A stretch of DNA of 41,180 bases, taken from the NCBI RefSeq assembly GCF_024648825.1, contig NZ_JANBBE010000024.1:1-41180 (forward strand). The letters run 5' to 3'. Both the position numbers and the translations under genes were made by a program. This document shows, one piece after another, positions 40,898 to 41,180 of this stretch (position 1 is its first letter; the number at the start of each line of letters is the position of its first letter). The notes beneath the pieces are model-generated. The model did not search any database. It was given only the letters and a program-made list of their open reading frames with translations, and was not told the origin of the DNA. The stretch comes from Lentzea californiensis (GTDB taxonomy: Bacteria > Actinomycetota > Actinomycetes > Mycobacteriales > Pseudonocardiaceae).

Positions 40898-41180
40898 TAA
40901 CAAGTCCTCGGCCTATTAGTACCAGTCAGCTCCAACCGTTACCGGTCTTCCACCTCTGGCCTATCAACCCAGTGGTCTAGCTGGGGGCCTTAACTCACGA
41001 AGAGTGGGATACCTCATCTTGGAACGAGCTTCCCGCTTAGATGCCTTCAGCGGTTATCCCTTCCGAACGTAGCCAACCAGCAATGCTCTTGGCAGAACAA
41101 CTGGCACACCAGCGGTCCGTCCGTCCCGGTCCTCTCGTACTAGGGACAGCCTTCCTCAAGTATCCTACGCGCGCGGCGGA
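40898..41180 (-). rRNA. rrl: 23S ribosomal RNA, 3' part (runs off the window)
   Basis: The last 280 or so bases of 23S, including the sarcin-ricin loop AGTACGAGAGGACC (41128-41142) and the end GACTGGTACTAATAGGCC. The rest of the operon (23S 5' part, 16S) lies to the right of the window. The 3' end is placed by similarity and is approximate. Confidence 0.95.

Noticed and set aside
1..41180. CRISPR arrays
   Set aside because: No regularly spaced direct repeats with unique spacers and no cas genes were seen; the 1772-1885 repeats are too short and irregular.

Overview
The window reads as chromosomal DNA of a high-GC actinobacterium. Gene content and order resemble Mycobacterium blocks Rv3193c-Rv3198c and Rv2219-Rv2221c. 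Other markers are a SmpB/tmRNA system with an ALAA-ending tag, an initiator tRNA pair, WhiB7, UvrD2 with HRDC, a GlnR-type box upstream of glnA, and many GTG starts. A Pseudonocardiaceae-type host (Lentzea/Saccharothrix/Actinosynnema-like) fits best, but that is inference; no species can be read from the sequence.

Layout. (1) 1-4201: the integrase-proximal end of an integrated mobile element that runs off the left edge. It carries a complete IS3-family insertion sequence (1-1344), a gene tail cut by that IS, an array of GAGAC/GTCTC repeats, a small accessory ORF and a large serine recombinase. The recombinase ORF runs into the 3' end of the tmRNA gene, so ssrA is the likely attachment site. 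(2) 4202-10796: tmRNA, a NarL-type two-component pair, an amidohydrolase, and the conserved smpB-ftsX-ftsE-prfB set. (3) 10868-12524: a PadR-type regulator, a small zinc-ribbon-like protein and two tRNA-fMet genes; the second has an inverted copy of its own 5' end just upstream. (4) 12576-26937: the Rv3193c-Rv3198c-like block: UPF0182 membrane protein, PPA1309-family protein, Lon-like PDZ protease, DUF2342 zincin, SprT/YgjP-like peptidase, DUF5679, E1-like protein, ABC1 kinase, AbiEi-like fragment, methyltransferase, WhiB7 with a long attenuated leader, and UvrD2. (5) 27020-35801: nitrogen assimilation. DUF4191, RDD protein and glutamine synthetase I (glnA) sit behind a four-half-site GlnR box. 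The cognate adenylyltransferase glnE follows about 3 kb later, with NADAR, a quinone oxidoreductase and small proteins between. (6) 35831-40605: Pit phosphate transporter with a tiny membrane partner, class I glutamine amidotransferase, rhodanese, Lrp/AsnC regulator and two tandem GNAT paralogues. (7) 40642-41180: the end of an rRNA operon on the minus strand (23S 3' part, 5S, strong terminator).

The genes join in a few recognisable circuits. SmpB and tmRNA perform trans-translation. FtsE and FtsX form the divisome ABC complex. GlnE modifies the tyrosine of GlnA, whose motif is visible. WhiB7 appears to be controlled by its own promoter plus a ribosome-sensing attenuator. The two least explained and most interesting pieces are the whiB7 leader, with a 90-codon ORF whose stop codon lies in a hairpin loop just ahead of a terminator, and the repeat-rich mobile-element end at ssrA.
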